From Loktanella sp. 5RATIMAR09 (GTDB lineage: Bacteria; Pseudomonadota; Alphaproteobacteria; Rhodobacterales; Rhodobacteraceae), in assembly GCF_001419985.1 (NCBI RefSeq), contig NZ_LJAL01000008.1, forward strand, positions 1 through 64,000: a stretch of 64,000 bases of DNA, given 5' to 3'. The notes under the pieces were generated by a model, which was given only the letters and a program-made list of their open reading frames with translations, searched no databases and had not been told where the DNA came from. Below are positions 36,458 to 46,782 of this stretch, piece after piece. How positions within the stretch are numbered: position 1 is the first letter of the stretch; every line of letters starts with the position of its first letter. A program made the position numbers and the translations under genes.

Positions 36458-38851
36458 CTAGAACGGTACGTCATCGGCTTTGTCCGCGCTGACCACATAT
36501 TGCGCTACCACATGCTTTGATCCGGCCTTATCGAATTCGATCACCAGCTTGTCACCTTCGATCCCGATCACTTCACCATAGCCGAATTTTTGATGGAACA
36601 CGCGCTCGCCTTCGGTAAAGGCACTGACGGCGGTCATATCAATGGTCATATTGCGCGCTTCGGACGGCATTGCCATACCGCGCTGCTGGCTGCGCGACTG
36701 CAACCGGCGCCAGCCCGGAGAGTTATAGACATCCGCATTATGCGCCTTTTCATGCAGGTCGGATCCCACCATGCCCGCCATAGCAGGAGATGCGCTTGCC
36801 GCCATGCCCGCCGCACCATAACCACCGCCATAAAGGCCCGGCGGCGTCAGCACCTCGACATGATCTTGTGGCAATTCATCAATAAAGCGCGACGGCATGG
36901 CCGACTGCCATTGGCCATATACCCGCCGGTTGGCCGCGAAAGACACGGTGCAAATCTCTTCGGCCCGCGTAATGCCGACATAGGCCAGACGCCGCTCTTC
37001 TTCGAGGCCTTTGACCCCGCTTTCGTCCATTGAGCGTTGTGACGGGAACAACCCGTCTTCCCATCCTGGCAGGAAAACAGCCGGAAATTCCAGACCTTTT
37101 GCGGCATGCAAAGTCATAATGCTGACTTTCTCGCCCTGCTCTTCGGTCTCATTGTCCATGATCAGACTGACATGTTCGAGGAACCCTTGCAGGTTGTCAA
37201 AATTCTCCAGCGCCTTGACCAGTTCCTTGAGGTTCTCAAGCCGCCCCGGTGCCTCTGGCGTTTTGTCATTCTGCCAAAACCCGGTGTAGCCGCTCTCATC
37301 CAAAATCATCTCGGCCAGTTCAACATGAGTATCCGCCTCGGCGCGCACCTGCGCGTGCCACCGATCCAATGAGCCCACCAAAAACGTCAGTTCTTTCAGC
37401 CCCTTACCGCCAAGCAATTTTCCCTGACACACCAGCCGCGCACCCTCAACCAGCGACACACCATTGCTGCGCGCCGTGCGCTGGATTGTTTGGATGGCCT
37501 TGTCACCCAGACCCCGCTTCGGTGTGTTCACGATCCGCTCGAACGCCAGATCATCCTCGGGGCTGACGGCCAGCCGGAAATAGGCCATCGCATCGCGGAT
37601 TTCCATCCGCTCGTAAAAACGTGGACCGCCTATGACGCGATAAGGCAGGCCGATCGTCAAGAACCGGTCTTCAAAGGCGCGCATCTGATGCGATGCGCGC
37701 ACCAAAATTGCCATACTATCAAGGCCCATGGGTGCCAAACCGCGTGTGCCGCGCTGCATCGCTTCCACCTCTTCGCCGATCCAGCGCGCCTCTTCCTCGC
37801 CATCCCAATGGCCGATCAGGCGCAGTTTCTCGCCGTCAGGGCGCGACGTGAACAACGTCTTGCCCAAGCGCCCCTTATTGGCGGCAATCACACCAGAAGC
37901 GGCAGCCAGAATATGCGGGGTCGAGCGGTAATTCTCCTCCAGTCGCACGACATGCGCACCAGGAAAATCCTTTTCAAACCGCAGGATATTGCCCACCTCG
38001 GCCCCACGCCAACCATAGATCGACTGGTCATCATCGCCGACACAGCAGATATTCTTGTGAGACGCGGCCAGCAGGCGCAGCCACATATATTGGGCCACGT
38101 TGGTATCCTGATACTCGTCCACCAGAATATAGCGGAACCAGCGTTGATATTGATCCAGCACGTCTTCGTGTTTTTGAAAAATCGTGACCATATGCAAGAG
38201 AATATCGCCGAAATCGACAGCATTCAGGTCCAGCAAACGGCGCTGATAGGCGGCGTAGAGTTCAATACCCTTGTGATCAAAGGCTCCGCTGTCGGCGACA
38301 GGCACCTTGTCGGGTGTCAGCGCCTTATTCTTCCAGCCATCAATGATCCCCGAAAGCATCCGCGCAGGCCAGCGTTTGTGATCAATGCCAGCCGCCTCGA
38401 TCAACTGCTTCATCAGGCGGATCTGATCGTCGGTGTCCAGAATGGTGAAGTTCGATTTCAGGCCCACAAGTTCGGCATGACGGCGCAACTGTTTGGCACA
38501 GATCGCATGAAAGGTGCCCAGCCACGGCATCCCCTCGACCGCTTCGCCCATCAGCCCGCCAATGCGCGATTTCATCTCGCGCGCGGCTTTGTTGGTAAAA
38601 GTCACCGCCAAAATCTCATGCGGGCGGGCGGTGCCGGTCGCCAAAAGATGCGAGATACGCGTGGTCAGCGCCTTGGTCTTACCGGTGCCAGCGCCCGCCA
38701 ACATCAAGACAGGCCCGCTCAATGTCTCAACCGCCTCGCGTTGGGCGGCGTTCAAACCATCCAGATAGGCCATGCTCGGCCGCGCCATCGCCCGCTGGCT
38801 CAGCGGCAGGGCGGCGGCCTCAAAGGCATCATCTTCGGAAAAACTGTTCAT
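36458..38851 (-). CDS. uvrD: UvrD/PcrA-type DNA helicase
   Basis: 797 residues from ATG 38851. The open frame runs on to 39526, but that extension is antisense to the next gene and lacks conservation. SF1A motifs: Q-motif LNAAQREAVE, Walker A GAGTGKT (53-59), motif II VDEYQDTN, motif III VGDDDQSIYGWRGA, motif V TLHAAKGLEFPAV and motif VI RRLAYVGITRA. The tail, FGYGEVIGIEGDKLVIEFD, is the Tudor-like C-terminal domain. It acts in nucleotide excision and mismatch repair. Confidence 0.95.
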   Translation of the reverse strand: MNSFSEDDAFEAAALPLSQRAMARPSMAYLDGLNAAQREAVETLSGPVLMLAGAGTGKTKALTTRISHLLATGTARPHEILAVTFTNKAAREMKSRIGGLMGEAVEGMPWLGTFHAICAKQLRRHAELVGLKSNFTILDTDDQIRLMKQLIEAAGIDHKRWPARMLSGIIDGWKNKALTPDKVPVADSGAFDHKGIELYAAYQRRLLDLNAVDFGDILLHMVTIFQKHEDVLDQYQRWFRYILVDEYQDTNVAQYMWLRLLAASHKNICCVGDDDQSIYGWRGAEVGNILRFEKDFPGAHVVRLEENYRSTPHILAAASGVIAANKGRLGKTLFTSRPDGEKLRLIGHWDGEEEARWIGEEVEAMQRGTRGLAPMGLDSMAILVRASHQMRAFEDRFLTIGLPYRVIGGPRFYERMEIRDAMAYFRLAVSPEDDLAFERIVNTPKRGLGDKAIQTIQRTARSNGVSLVEGARLVCQGKLLGGKGLKELTFLVGSLDRWHAQVRAEADTHVELAEMILDESGYTGFWQNDKTPEAPGRLENLKELVKALENFDNLQGFLEHVSLIMDNETEEQGEKVSIMTLHAAKGLEFPAVFLPGWEDGLFPSQRSMDESGVKGLEEERRLAYVGITRAEEICTVSFAANRRVYGQWQSAMPSRFIDELPQDHVEVLTPPGLYGGGYGAAGMAASASPAMAGMVGSDLHEKAHNADVYNSPGWRRLQSRSQQRGMAMPSEARNMTIDMTAVSAFTEGERVFHQKFGYGEVIGIEGDKLVIEFDKAGSKHVVAQYVVSADKADDVPF

Positions 38852-38992
38852 GCCCCACACATAGCGCCAACCGGCGCGGGTGAAAACCCTTGTTCTACTT
38901 CCGTTCTCATCGTTATTATCGGCCCGAAAAATATCCCCGCCGGAGGCTCCGACCCATTGCCAAGCACACCCGCGCCGCAATAGCGTCAGCCC

Positions 38993-40141
38993 ATGACACA
39001 CCATAGCCGCTACCCCGCCATTTCCGATCTCAAGGCCCGCGCGCGCAGGCGGATTCCGCATTTCGTCTGGGAATACCTCGACAGTGCCACGGGGGTAGAG
39101 GCCACGCAAAAACGCAACCGTATTGAGCTGGATCGCGTATTGTTCAACCCGTCGGTCCTGCACGGCGAATTTAAACCTGATCTTTCGACAACACTGCTGG
39201 GCCACACGCATCCGCTGCCAATTGGAATAGCCCCTGTGGGCATGTCGGGGCTGATCTGGCCCGGTGCGGAACAGATGTTGGCGCGCACAGCCGCCGCCGA
39301 AAACATCCCCTACGGGCTTTCCACCGTCGCCAGCCAACTGCCCGAAGACGTGGGACCCCATGCAGGCCCGCATGCATGGTTCCAGCTCTACCCGCCGCGT
39401 GACCCCGGCATCCGCGATGATCTTCTCAAGCGCGCCCGCGACAGTGGTTTCACCGCCATCGTGCTGACAGTCGATGTTCCCGTGGCATCGCGCCGTGAAC
39501 GCCAGACCCGCGGGGGGCTGACACAACCGCCGAAACTGACGCCAAGGCTGGCACTACAGGCGGCGCAATGCCCCGCATGGCTGAACGGGATCCGCAAAAC
39601 CGGCATGCCGCGCCTGCGCCTGATGGAGAGCTATTCGGATATCAAAGGTACCCTGCCCTCGAATGAACATGTGGGCTACCTTTTACGCACCTCGCCCGAT
39701 TGGGACTATTTCAAAGCGCTGCGCGATGCATGGGAGGGCCCGTTGATCGTCAAAGGGGTCAGCCTGCCCCAAGATGCTGCACGCCTGACAGCGGAAGGCG
39801 CCGATGTCATCTGGGTCAGCAACCATGCCGGCCGTCAGTTCGACGGTGGACCCTCCACGATCGAAACGCTGCCGCAGGTGCGTGCAGCAACCGATCTGCC
39901 CGTTATTTTCGACAGCGGCATCGAAGGCGGTCTGGATGTTTTGCGCGCGCTCGCATTGGGCGCGGATTTCGTCATGCTTGGCCGCGCCTTCCATTATGGT
40001 GTAGCGGCCCTGGGTGAACCGGGGGCCGCGCATGTGCTGGATATCCTGCGTCAGGACATGATCAGCAATATGGGCCAATTGGGCACACGTACACTGGCTG
40101 ATCTGGCCGGTCGCCTGCGCAAGCCGCCGCAAATATCCTAG
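38993..40141 (+). CDS. lldD: FMN-dependent alpha-hydroxy-acid dehydrogenase (LldD family)
   Basis: 382 residues. The family pattern includes RRIPHFVWEYLDSATGVE, IAPVGMSGLIWPGAEQMLA, the active-site His in VSNHAGRQFDGGPSTIE and FDSGIEGGLDVLRALALGAD. Members oxidise L-lactate or other 2-hydroxy acids using FMN and pass electrons to the membrane chain. The lactate call is by family only. It is divergent from uvrD. Confidence 0.88.
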   Translation: MTHHSRYPAISDLKARARRRIPHFVWEYLDSATGVEATQKRNRIELDRVLFNPSVLHGEFKPDLSTTLLGHTHPLPIGIAPVGMSGLIWPGAEQMLARTAAAENIPYGLSTVASQLPEDVGPHAGPHAWFQLYPPRDPGIRDDLLKRARDSGFTAIVLTVDVPVASRRERQTRGGLTQPPKLTPRLALQAAQCPAWLNGIRKTGMPRLRLMESYSDIKGTLPSNEHVGYLLRTSPDWDYFKALRDAWEGPLIVKGVSLPQDAARLTAEGADVIWVSNHAGRQFDGGPSTIETLPQVRAATDLPVIFDSGIEGGLDVLRALALGADFVMLGRAFHYGVAALGEPGAAHVLDILRQDMISNMGQLGTRTLADLAGRLRKPPQIS

Positions 40142-40192
40142 ACGCGCCGCTTTTTGCAGCTTACCAATGCTGCAACTGCAAAAGGACCCATT

Positions 40193-43100
40193 ATGACCGA
40201 CTTCAAGAAAATCCTGATTGCCAACCGCGGCGAAATCGCCATCCGCATTATGCGCGCCGCCAATGAGATGGGCAAAAAAACGGTCGCTGTCTTTGCAGAA
40301 GAAGACAAGCTGGGCCTGCACCGGTTCAAAGCCGACGAAGCCTACCGCATTGGCGAAGACCTTGGCCCCGTCGCCGCCTACCTGTCGATTGACGAGATTA
40401 TCCGTGTCGCCAAGATGTCCGGCGCCGATGCGATCCACCCCGGCTATGGGCTTTTGTCCGAAAACCCCGATTTCGTCGATGCCTGCCACGCCAACGGGAT
40501 CACCTTTATCGGGCCCAAAGCTGAAACGATGCGCCAGTTGGGCGACAAAGCCAGCGCGCGCCGTGTCGCGATGGAAGCTGGCGTTCCTGTAATCCCCGCG
40601 ACCGAAGTCCTTGGCGATGATATGAAAGCCATCAAGAAAGAGGCAGCCGAGGTCGGCTATCCGTTGATGCTCAAGGCCTCTTGGGGTGGTGGCGGGCGCG
40701 GCATGCGCCCCATCATGTCCGAGGATGAGCTGGAAGAAAAAGTCCTTGAAGGACGGCGCGAGGCTGAGGCCGCATTTGGTAACGGCGAGGGTTATCTGGA
40801 AAAGATGATCATGCGCGCCCGCCACGTCGAGGTGCAGATCTTGGGCGACAGCCACGGCCAGATTTATCACCTGTGGGAACGTGATTGTTCCGTCCAGCGT
40901 CGCAACCAAAAGGTCGTGGAACGCGCCCCTGCTCCGTATCTGAGCGGCACGCAGCGCGAGCAGCTTTGCAATCTGGGCAAGAAAATCTGCCAGCACGTGA
41001 ATTACGAATGTGCAGGCACCGTCGAGTTCCTGATGGATATGGACAGCGGCGAGTTTTACTTCATCGAAGTGAACCCCCGCGTGCAGGTCGAACACACCGT
41101 CACTGAAGAGGTCACAGGCATCGACATCGTCCGCGCCCAAATCCTGATTGCCGAAGGCAAATCACTGGTCGAGGCAACAGGCTGTGCCAGCCAATATGAC
41201 GTGAAACTTGACGGTCACGCCCTGCAATGCCGTGTGACCACCGAAGACCCGCAAAACAACTTTATCCCCGATTACGGGCGCATCCAGATGTACCGCTCGG
41301 CCACAGGCCCGGGTATCCGGTTGGACGGCGGCACCGCCTATTCCGGTGCGGTCATCACCCGTTATTACGACAGTCTGCTGACGAAAGTGACCGCCCGCGC
41401 GCCCACGCCCGAAATGGCGATTGCCCGCATGGACCGCGCCCTGCGCGAGTTCCGTATTCGCGGTGTGTCCACCAACATCGCTTTCGTGGAAAACCTGCTG
41501 AAACACCCGACGTTTCTGAACAATGAATACCACACCAAATTCATTGACGAGACACCCGACCTTTTCAAATTCTCCAAACGCCGTGACCGCGCGACAAAAA
41601 TCCTGACCTATATCGCGGATATCACCGTAAACGGACACCCAGAAACCACAGGCCGCCCGCGCCCTGCGGCAGATGTGAAACCACCGCGCCCACCAGTAAA
41701 GCCGACCACGGACGTCACCCCCGGCACACGCAATATACTTGACGAGTTTGGCCCAGAGGCAGTCGCCGACTGGATGCGCGATCAAAAGCAGCTTTTGATC
41801 ACTGACACGACAATGCGCGACGGACACCAGTCTTTGCTGGCCACGCGCATGCGCTCGATTGATATGATCAACGCAGCGCCTGCCTATGCCGCCAAAATGC
41901 ATCAGCTTTTCAGCGTCGAATGCTGGGGCGGTGCGACCTTTGATGTGGCCTATCGATTCTTGCAGGAATGTCCGTGGCAACGCCTGCGCGATATCCGCGC
42001 GGTTATGCCCAATATCATGACACAGATGTTGCTGCGCGCCTCGAACGGTGTGGGGTATACAAATTATCCTGACAATGTGGTGCAAAGCTTTGTGGCGCAG
42101 GCGGCAACCTCTGGCGTTGACGTCTTCCGCGTGTTTGACAGCCTGAACTGGGTGGAAAACATGCGTGTCGCGATGGATGCGGTGATCAAGGCGAATAAGG
42201 TCTGCGAAGGTACGATCTGCTACACGGGCGACCTTCTGGACCCGAACCGCGCGAAATATGACCTGAAATATTACGTCGGCATGGCCAAAGAGCTGGAGGC
42301 CGCAGGCGCGCATGTGCTGGGTTTGAAAGACATGGCGGGCCTGATGAAACCTGCGGCGGCAACGGCACTTGTTAAAGCGCTGAAAGAAGAAACTAATCTG
42401 CCAATCCACTTCCACACCCACGACACGTCCGGTGCGGCGATTGCGACGATCCTTGCAGCCACTGCTGCGGGTGTTGATGCAGTTGACGCAGCGATGGACG
42501 CACTGTCCGGCAATACCTCGCAGCCGACATTGGGTTCGATCGTCGAGGCCCTGCGCGGCGACGCCCGCGACACCGGTCTCGACATCAAGGCGATCCGCGA
42601 GATCAGCAATTATTTCGAACAGGTCCGCGCTCACTACACGGCCTTCGAATCCGGGCTTCAGGCCCCTGCATCCGAGGTGTACTTGCACGAAATGCCCGGC
42701 GGTCAGTTCACCAACCTCAAGGCGCAGGCGCGGTCCTTGGGGCTTGAGGAACGCTGGCACGAGGTTGCCCAGACCTATGCAGATGTGAACGCGATGTTCG
42801 GCGATATCGTGAAGGTTACGCCGTCGTCCAAGGTTGTGGGTGACATGGCCCTGATGATGGTCAGCCAGAACCTGACCCGTGCGCAGGTCGAAGACCCCGC
42901 AATTGACGTGGTGTTCCCTGACAGCGTCGTTGACATGATGCATGGCGATCTGGGGCAACCGCCGGGTGGCTGGCCTGCTGCAATCCAGAAAAAAATCCTC
43001 AAGGGCGAAAAGCCGATCACGGACCGCCCCGGCAAACACCTCGCCCCTGTCGATCTTGAGGCCGCGCGCGCGGATCTTTCAAGTCAGCTTGAAGGCAAAG

Positions 43101-43636
43101 CCGTGGATGACGAGGACCTTAACGGCTATCTGATGTATCCCAAGGTTTTCCTTGATTACATGGGCCGCCACAGGACCTATGGTCCCGTGCGCACACTGCC
43201 GACCAAGACTTTTTTCTACGGCATGGAGCCCGGTGACGAGATCACAGCCGAAATCGACCCCGGCAAAACCCTCGAAATCCGTATGCAGGCTGTTGCCGAT
43301 ATGAACGAGGACGGTGAGGTCAAAGTGTTCTTTGAACTGAACGGCCAACCGCGCACCATTCGTGTGATGAACCGGCTTGCCGCATCAGAAAAGGTATCGC
43401 GCCCCAAGGCCGAAAACGGTAACCCGAACCACGTCGGCGCACCCATGCCCGGGGTCGTTGCGACGGTGGCGGTGGTGGCTGGAAAATCCGTGAAACAGGG
43501 TGACCTGCTGTTGACTATCGAGGCGATGAAGATGGAAACGGGGATTCACGCCGAGCGCGACGCCGTTGTCAAAGCCGTGCATGTGCAAGCAGGCAGCCAG
43601 ATTGATGCCAAAGACTTGTTGGTTGAGTTCGAGTAG
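40193..43636 (+). CDS. pyc: Pyruvate carboxylase
   Basis: 1147 residues from ATG 40193 (MTDFKKILIANRGEIAIRIM). Domains in order: biotin carboxylase with GGGGRGMR and FIEVNPRVQVEH; carboxyltransferase with TDTTMRDGHQSLLATRMR and the metal-binding HFHTHDTSGA; and a biotin carrier domain with EAMKMETG (Lys1113). Full single-chain length is normal. It makes oxaloacetate for anaplerosis and gluconeogenesis. Confidence 0.97.
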   Translation: MTDFKKILIANRGEIAIRIMRAANEMGKKTVAVFAEEDKLGLHRFKADEAYRIGEDLGPVAAYLSIDEIIRVAKMSGADAIHPGYGLLSENPDFVDACHANGITFIGPKAETMRQLGDKASARRVAMEAGVPVIPATEVLGDDMKAIKKEAAEVGYPLMLKASWGGGGRGMRPIMSEDELEEKVLEGRREAEAAFGNGEGYLEKMIMRARHVEVQILGDSHGQIYHLWERDCSVQRRNQKVVERAPAPYLSGTQREQLCNLGKKICQHVNYECAGTVEFLMDMDSGEFYFIEVNPRVQVEHTVTEEVTGIDIVRAQILIAEGKSLVEATGCASQYDVKLDGHALQCRVTTEDPQNNFIPDYGRIQMYRSATGPGIRLDGGTAYSGAVITRYYDSLLTKVTARAPTPEMAIARMDRALREFRIRGVSTNIAFVENLLKHPTFLNNEYHTKFIDETPDLFKFSKRRDRATKILTYIADITVNGHPETTGRPRPAADVKPPRPPVKPTTDVTPGTRNILDEFGPEAVADWMRDQKQLLITDTTMRDGHQSLLATRMRSIDMINAAPAYAAKMHQLFSVECWGGATFDVAYRFLQECPWQRLRDIRAVMPNIMTQMLLRASNGVGYTNYPDNVVQSFVAQAATSGVDVFRVFDSLNWVENMRVAMDAVIKANKVCEGTICYTGDLLDPNRAKYDLKYYVGMAKELEAAGAHVLGLKDMAGLMKPAAATALVKALKEETNLPIHFHTHDTSGAAIATILAATAAGVDAVDAAMDALSGNTSQPTLGSIVEALRGDARDTGLDIKAIREISNYFEQVRAHYTAFESGLQAPASEVYLHEMPGGQFTNLKAQARSLGLEERWHEVAQTYADVNAMFGDIVKVTPSSKVVGDMALMMVSQNLTRAQVEDPAIDVVFPDSVVDMMHGDLGQPPGGWPAAIQKKILKGEKPITDRPGKHLAPVDLEAARADLSSQLEGKAVDDEDLNGYLMYPKVFLDYMGRHRTYGPVRTLPTKTFFYGMEPGDEITAEIDPGKTLEIRMQAVADMNEDGEVKVFFELNGQPRTIRVMNRLAASEKVSRPKAENGNPNHVGAPMPGVVATVAVVAGKSVKQGDLLLTIEAMKMETGIHAERDAVVKAVHVQAGSQIDAKDLLVEFE

Positions 43637-43674
43637 CTCTAAAGCCAAAGGGTCGGTTCCGGACAGGAGGAAGC

Positions 43675-44490
43675 ATGATGCAGAAAATCCTCTTTGTGAC
43701 CGACCCGCATATTTGCGTACCCGGACAGCGCATAATCGGGCTCGATCCGTCGCTGCGCCTTGCTGCGGTGCTTGAGGCGGCGGAGCGAGCACATCCTGAT
43801 GCCGCAGCCTTGGTGCTTTTGGGTGACCTGACACATCATGGCTTGCCTGCGGAGTATGAGGAGTTGGGTCGCATCCTTGGCGCGGTTTCTGTGCCAGTGA
43901 TTCCCATGATCGGTAATCACGACAGACGCGACGCGTTTCTGGTGCAGTTCCCCGATGCGCCACAAACGCCGCAGGGCCATATTCAGACGTGGCGGGATAT
44001 TGGCGATCACCGGATTATCACGATGGATTCGCTTGATGGTCCGCCTTACCCGCAAGGGCATCATGCGGGCTTGCTCTGTCCTGATCGTCTTGCATTTCTG
44101 GAAAATGCCCTCGCCACGCGCGCAGGCCGTCACGCGATTGTCTGCATACACCACCCGCCGTTTGACACAGGTATCATCGGGATGGACCGGATCAAGCTGC
44201 GCAACGGGTCCGATGTTATTGATCTGCTGGCACGGCACGGCAACCTGCATCTGGTTTGCGGGCATTTGCACCAGACGGTGTCCGGCAATACCCGCGGTGT
44301 GCCATGGACTGTTTTAAAAAGCCCTTGCCACCAAGGTGTTGTAGATCTGGTCAAACAGAGTTCAAGCCTATCAACCGATGAGCCGGGTGCTTATGGATTG
44401 GGACTGCTGAGCGCGGAAGGGCTTATTCTACACAGCATCGACGTAGGTACCGGCGCGCGCGTCATCGACGGGTATGGCACCGCCACATAG
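43675..44490 (+). CDS. Metallophosphoesterase (CpdA-like)
   Basis: 271 residues behind GGAGGAAGC. The class III phosphodiesterase metal-binding blocks are in order: VTDPHI, LLGDLTHHG, IGNHDRRD, CIHHPPF and CGHLHQTVSG. The class includes cAMP phosphodiesterase (CpdA) and glycerophosphodiesterases. cAMP is the most usual substrate for this short form but is not proved by sequence. Confidence 0.88.
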   Translation: MMQKILFVTDPHICVPGQRIIGLDPSLRLAAVLEAAERAHPDAAALVLLGDLTHHGLPAEYEELGRILGAVSVPVIPMIGNHDRRDAFLVQFPDAPQTPQGHIQTWRDIGDHRIITMDSLDGPPYPQGHHAGLLCPDRLAFLENALATRAGRHAIVCIHHPPFDTGIIGMDRIKLRNGSDVIDLLARHGNLHLVCGHLHQTVSGNTRGVPWTVLKSPCHQGVVDLVKQSSSLSTDEPGAYGLGLLSAEGLILHSIDVGTGARVIDGYGTAT

Positions 44491-44538
44491 CCCTTGCCGC
44501 GCAGATACCGAAAAAACATCAATCCGTGCGATTTTGGT

Positions 44539-44566
44539 CTTGCAGAACTGCGCAACTCTTTATAGA
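44539..44566 (+). promoter_or_regulatory. Probable promoter of the tRNA-Gly gene
   Basis: CTTGCA, a 16-base spacer and TATAGA lie 20 bases before the tRNA, an acceptable sigma-70 layout for a tRNA promoter. Confidence 0.5.
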
Positions 44567-44586
44567 TCACGGCTCACGAAACGGAT

Positions 44587-44661
44587 GCGGGCGTAGCTCA
44601 GGGGTAGAGCATAACCTTGCCAAGGTTAGGGTCGTGAGTTCGAATCTCATCGCCCGCTCCA
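44587..44661 (+). tRNA. tRNA-Gly (anticodon GCC)
   Basis: 75 bases including an encoded CCA. The cloverleaf folds fully: acceptor GCGGGCG/CGCCCGC, D-arm GCTC..GAGC, anticodon arm TAACC-TTGCCAA-GGTTA with anticodon GCC, and T-arm GTGAG-TTCGAAT-CTCAT. Confidence 0.97.
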
Positions 44662-44671
44662 TTTCGAAATC

Positions 44672-44705
44672 CCAAAGGGCCGCAGCATGTGCTGCGGCCC
44701 TTTGG
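44672..44705. terminator. Strong bidirectional hairpin between tRNA-Gly and a minus-strand gene
   Basis: CCAAAGGGCCGCAGCA and its complement TGCTGCGGCCCTTTGG face each other across a 2-base centre. The stem ends in A/T runs on both sides, so it can stop the tRNA transcript and the convergent gene ending at 44735. Confidence 0.8.
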
Positions 44706-44734
44706 CGTTTCGTCGCGAAAGCATTTCGACACAC

Positions 44735-45412
44735 CTAGCTGGCTTGTGCGGCGGCAGGCGGTGGCGCTTGTAAAAAATGCGGTAGCGCTGTCTTGCGAAA
44801 GAGGGCCGCAACCTCAGCCGGGACAGGATCGTTTATGTGCTGGAACACCATGCTTTCAGCCGCAACCGCCATTTCGGACAAGGCCGGTGCCGCAATCGCA
44901 ACATCGGCGTAATCCGGCTCTTCGTTGTTCCATTCATCTGCCACTTCGGTCATCTGTGCATGCAACAAGAGCAAGGGTTCAGGCTGCGGTGTTTCGAACA
45001 CTTCCGGCACCTCGGCTACGTCCGCGTCCTCAACAAAAACCGGCAGTGTTATTGGCGCACTTACCGCTGAGAGCGCCAGTTTGCCCAAGATCCGCGCCGT
45101 CGTACCATGCCCGACCAACCCGTAAAGGCTGGGGATCAGCTCAAAAAGGTCATCGGTTTCATCTGCTGTCCGGTCTGTCACAAGAATGGCGCTGAGAAAG
45201 GGGTTTTTACGTTCGGCAGACAGCGCAATTGCATGGGTGAGCTGCCCCTCGACCCGTTCATCCATGATCAGCAGATCAATGGTATCCAACCGGATCAGCG
45301 CATGGGCAAGCGCTTGCGTATCAACCGATAGGATCTGGAACCCCTTGTCGATCAGCGCGTGAGCCGTGGAAAGGGATGCCGCGGCATCGTTGCGTAGTAT
45401 GAGGGCTTTCAT
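44735..45412 (-). CDS. Degenerate receiver-domain protein
   Basis: 225 residues from ATG 45412, behind AGGAGAA. The first ~115 residues have the alternating pattern of a CheY-like receiver: MKALILRNDAAASL, DLLIMDERVEG (phospho-Asp position) and AILVTDRTADE (Thr position). The usual Asp pair near the N-terminus is reduced to ND, and the Lys of the last strand is absent (YGLVGHGTTARIL). The C-terminal half is acidic and Ala/Pro-rich with no output domain. It is probably a pseudo-receiver. Role unknown. Confidence 0.65.
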   Translation of the reverse strand: MKALILRNDAAASLSTAHALIDKGFQILSVDTQALAHALIRLDTIDLLIMDERVEGQLTHAIALSAERKNPFLSAILVTDRTADETDDLFELIPSLYGLVGHGTTARILGKLALSAVSAPITLPVFVEDADVAEVPEVFETPQPEPLLLLHAQMTEVADEWNNEEPDYADVAIAAPALSEMAVAAESMVFQHINDPVPAEVAALFRKTALPHFLQAPPPAAAQAS

Positions 45413-45559
45413 CGGATTCTCCTGATCAATGACTTTCGCCCTGACCATACGAATCGAACCCTTAAATTTTGTTGAAAATGCCACAACAGAATGCGTCAGG
45501 CTTGGCCCCTGCGCTTGTTCCGCCTATAGAGCAGGGGAAACTCCAAAGGACGCGACACC

Positions 45560-46147
45560 ATGCGGACAGCAACAATCACCCGCCAAACGGCAGAAACCGA
45601 TATTTCGGTGACGATCAACCTTGATGGCACAGGCGTTTATGACAACCAGACCGGCGTTGGATTCTTTGACCACATGCTGGACCAACTGTCGCGCCACGCG
45701 CTGATCGACATGACTGTCCGCGCCGCAGGCGATCTGCACATTGACGATCACCACACGGTCGAGGACGTGGGTATTGCCCTTGGGCAAGCGCTCACACAGG
45801 CCTTGGGTGATAAACGCGGCATCCGCCGGTATGGCAGCTGCCACTTGGCGATGGATGATGCACAGGTGCGTTGTGCTCTTGATCTATCAGCGCGCCCGTA
45901 TCTGATCTGCAATCTTGATCTGCCCTTCGGCAAAATCGGCACGTTCGATACCGAACTGGTGCGCGAATTCTTCCAAGCGCTGAGCACACATGGCGGCATC
46001 ACCTTGCACATCGACAGATTGCACGGTTTCAACGCCCACCACATCGCCGAGGCCGCCTTTAAAGCGGTCGCGCGCGCCTTGCGTGAAGCGGTCGAAACCG
46101 ATCCGCGCAAAGCCGATGCCATTCCATCGACCAAGGGTAGCCTATGA
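45560..46147 (+). CDS. hisB: Imidazoleglycerol-phosphate dehydratase
   Basis: 195 residues. The metal-binding His motifs are [41 protein letters not shown] and [15 protein letters not shown], the hallmark of the dehydratase. It is the single-function form, without a phosphatase domain. It carries out the sixth step of histidine synthesis. It overlaps hisH by 4 bases. Confidence 0.97.
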   Translation: MRTATITRQTAETDISVTINLDGTGVYDNQTGVGFFDHMLDQLSRHALIDMTVRAAGDLHIDDHHTVEDVGIALGQALTQALGDKRGIRRYGSCHLAMDDAQVRCALDLSARPYLICNLDLPFGKIGTFDTELVREFFQALSTHGGITLHIDRLHGFNAHHIAEAAFKAVARALREAVETDPRKADAIPSTKGSL

Positions 46148-46782
46148 CAACCGCACTCGTCGATTATGACAGCGGCAACCTGCATTCAGCGCAAAAGGCG
46201 TTTGAGCGTATGGCAGCCGAGGTCGGGTCGGGCTCTATCATCGTGACCTCTGATCCCGATGTCGTGTCCAAAGCCGACCGGATCGTGCTGCCTGGTGATG
46301 GCGCGTTCCCGCATTGCCGGTCCGAACTCTTTGCCCGCAGCGGCCTGGCCGAAGCAATTGTAGAGGCCGTGACAACCCGCGCCCGCCCTTTCTTTGGTAT
46401 TTGCGTGGGCATGCAGATGATGGCGACCACGGGACATGAATACGAAGAAACCGCAGGCTTTGGTTGGGTTTCGGGCGATATTCGCAAGATCACCCCGTCT
46501 GATCCCGCGCTGAAGGTGCCGCATATGGGCTGGAACGATCTGGTCATCGACCATCCGCACCCGGTGCTCGCAGGTATTACGACAGGAGAACACGCTTATT
46601 TCGTTCATTCCTATGCGATGGATGTGACCACCCCGAATGAGCGTCTGGCCCATGTCGACTATGGTGGCGATGTGACCGCAATCATCGGACGCGACACGAT
46701 GATCGGCACCCAGTTCCACCCTGAAAAGAGCCAAAGCGCAGGACTGCGCATGATCGGCAATTTCTTGCGCTGGACGCCATAG
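46144..46782 (+). CDS. hisH: Imidazole glycerol phosphate synthase, glutaminase subunit
   Basis: 212 residues. The class I glutamine amidotransferase triad is visible: Cys in [11 protein letters not shown], and His/Glu in [11 protein letters not shown]. It supplies ammonia to HisF. It is translationally coupled to hisB through ATGA. Confidence 0.97.
   Translation: MTTALVDYDSGNLHSAQKAFERMAAEVGSGSIIVTSDPDVVSKADRIVLPGDGAFPHCRSELFARSGLAEAIVEAVTTRARPFFGICVGMQMMATTGHEYEETAGFGWVSGDIRKITPSDPALKVPHMGWNDLVIDHPHPVLAGITTGEHAYFVHSYAMDVTTPNERLAHVDYGGDVTAIIGRDTMIGTQFHPEKSQSAGLRMIGNFLRWTP

Noticed and set aside
37490-38983. 497-codon plus-strand frame
   Set aside because: Antisense to uvrD, with composition typical of a shadow frame in GC-rich DNA.
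38852-39526. N-terminal extension of the uvrD frame giving a 1022-residue protein
   Set aside because: It is antisense to the conserved hydroxy-acid dehydrogenase gene and has no helicase-like content; the usual UvrD start lies at 38851.
39683-41140. 485-codon minus-strand frame
   Set aside because: Spans the opposite strand of two well-supported genes (lldD and pyc).
41162-43039. 625-codon open frame on the minus strand
   Set aside because: It is the shadow of pyruvate carboxylase, whose motifs are all intact on the plus strand; the antisense translation is His/Arg-rich with no domain.
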